DNA from: SXOA01 sp051004015
GTDB taxonomy: Bacteria; Planctomycetota; Planctomycetia; Pirellulales; Pirellulaceae
Assembly (NCBI GenBank): GCA_051004015.1
Contig: JBPCKT010000007.1
Location: 1-64,000, forward strand
DNA length: 64,000 nucleotides
Direction: 5' to 3'
Every line of letters starts with the position of its first letter. The stretch's first letter is position 1. Positions 63,261 through 64,000 of this stretch are shown here, in pieces. Position numbers and translations under genes: made by a program. A model generated the notes under the pieces. The model did no database searches. It saw only the letters and a list, made by a program, of their open reading frames with translations, and was not told the origin of the DNA.

Positions 63261-63983
63261 CTACCGCAGCCGATGCTCGTAGAGTCGGGAATAATGCGCG
63301 GCACACTGTTCGTGAAGCTGCCCCAAGTGTATCGGAATCGGTTCCAGTTTGGGCTGATAGGGGCGAAAGCCGGTCGACTTCTCGACTTCGCCATACCAGT
63401 GGCGGGCCCAGATGCCGTCCGTGGCCCGAGGGCCGGGGGGCCAGGCGAGCATCGATTCCTGGAAATCGACACCCAGCGCGTCGCAGAGCAGGCCGAGCAT
63501 GCGGCGGGGGTTGCTCAGAACGTCCACTGAATCCAAGACCGGCGGCGTCACCGAATGGCGGTTGCGGACCCACTCGAAGATTTCCGTCTGCTGGGGAAAG
63601 CCCGTGTCTTCCAGAGTTGGGGCGCTGACGATCTTGACGTACGAGGTGAGCATCTCCCGGGGGTCGCGGATCAGAAAGCAGTTCGTCACGCTCCCCAGCC
63701 ACTCGCGGCTGATAGAGGGGAGCAAATGATGGGTCATGTGCTTCTGAAAGAAAATCTGCTTGCCGCCCGGAATCTCTCCCGTAAGACTGGCCACGACTTT
63801 TCGCCAATCCGTTTCGCCGCCGGCGATGATTTCGCTCGCGCCGGGATGTTCCTTGCCCGTCGCGCGCAGAAAGTGCGCATACAGCGGCTCATCGCAGACG
63901 ACGGAGTCGTCGCGATTGCCCCAGGAGCGCATCATCGCCGTCGAAATGTTGCGCGGCCCCGACCACATGGCGAGACGAAGCAT
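63261..63983 (-). CDS. sulfotransferase-like P-loop protein
   Basis: 240 residues. The N-terminus MLRLAMWSGPRNISTAMMRS is the phosphosulfate-binding loop of PAPS-dependent sulfotransferase-like proteins. FLIRDPREMLTSYVKIVSAP is the second (3'-phosphate) motif. The rest has the expected alpha/beta pattern. The substrate is unknown; bacterial relatives are often of unproven activity. TATAAT lies 7 bases upstream of the ATG, so the message may be leaderless. Confidence 0.85.
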   Translation of the reverse strand: MLRLAMWSGPRNISTAMMRSWGNRDDSVVCDEPLYAHFLRATGKEHPGASEIIAGGETDWRKVVASLTGEIPGGKQIFFQKHMTHHLLPSISREWLGSVTNCFLIRDPREMLTSYVKIVSAPTLEDTGFPQQTEIFEWVRNRHSVTPPVLDSVDVLSNPRRMLGLLCDALGVDFQESMLAWPPGPRATDGIWARHWYGEVEKSTGFRPYQPKLEPIPIHLGQLHEQCAAHYSRLYEHRLR

Positions 63984-63990
63984 GGCGCTG

Positions 63991-63996
63991 ATTATA
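63991..63996 (-). promoter_or_regulatory. -10 element of the sulfotransferase-like gene
   Basis: TATAAT on the minus strand ends 7 bases before the ATG. The -35 position lies outside the window. Confidence 0.4.
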
Positions 63997-64000
63997 CTCG

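Overview
The window is a GC-rich bacterial chromosome segment from a planctomycete. The evidence is two DUF1501 (Tat-exported, sulfatase-fold) genes, a PSCyt1-DUF1549-DUF1553 haem protein, a Ser/Thr kinase joined to LamG and leucine-rich repeats, a type III glutamine synthetase, a tetrahydromethanopterin-pathway formyltransferase (fhcD), very large pseudopilins, and many short palindromes and 7-nt-period repeats in the spacers. Order-level placement is not possible from the sequence alone. No rRNA, tRNA, CRISPR array, IS transposase or prophage was seen.

Layout. 1-4394: two divergent small zinc-ribbon genes, a 29-residue membrane ORF and a kinase-LamG-LRR receptor-like protein. 4708-11583: a membrane/TPR gene with an in-frame amber stop, DUF1501, glnN with a possible leader ORF and a clear terminator, yggS, and a secreted-protein gene with a one-base frameshift. 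11585-15951: an OmpA-type lipoprotein, an HTH protein carrying peptides encoded by three repeat families, and a HEAT lipoprotein. 16072-18517: a vapBC module inserted at the 3' end of fhcD with a second, decayed fhcD tail on its far side, then a 5-formyl-THF cyclo-ligase. 18958-24908: PSCyt1/DUF1549/DUF1553, Uma2 nuclease, DUF1501 and a second vapBC with a probably leaderless mRNA.

24933-41257 is one minus-strand type IV pilus/type II secretion locus (transcribed right to left: PilB-like ATPase, PilT, second PilB/GspE, GspF/PilC, two GspG-like pilins, a GspH-like pilin, a PilV-like pilin and a 1696-residue pseudopilin). 41468-49140, also minus, holds a small membrane protein and five consecutive secreted DUF4139-type paralogues, the last four nearly identical and joined by 4-bp overlaps. 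From 49338 the plus strand carries a promoter, a 69-residue ORF and the flagellar export genes fliL-fliN-fliO-fliP-fliQ-fliR-flhB. 55060-63224: a short-chain dehydrogenase, a creatininase-family enzyme, a glycine-rich TPR surface protein, an OFA-family MFS transporter and a beta-propeller/phosphoesterase protein. A sulfotransferase-like gene closes the window on the minus strand.

The most unusual content is the DUF4139 tandem family, the fhcD-tail/vapBC arrangement, the mosaic giant pseudopilin, and repeat elements that have become part of proteins: signal peptides of DUF4139 genes, the body of the HTH protein, a prepilin leader and the C-terminus of FliR. Composition statements are estimates by eye; family names come from motif recognition, not from database searches.
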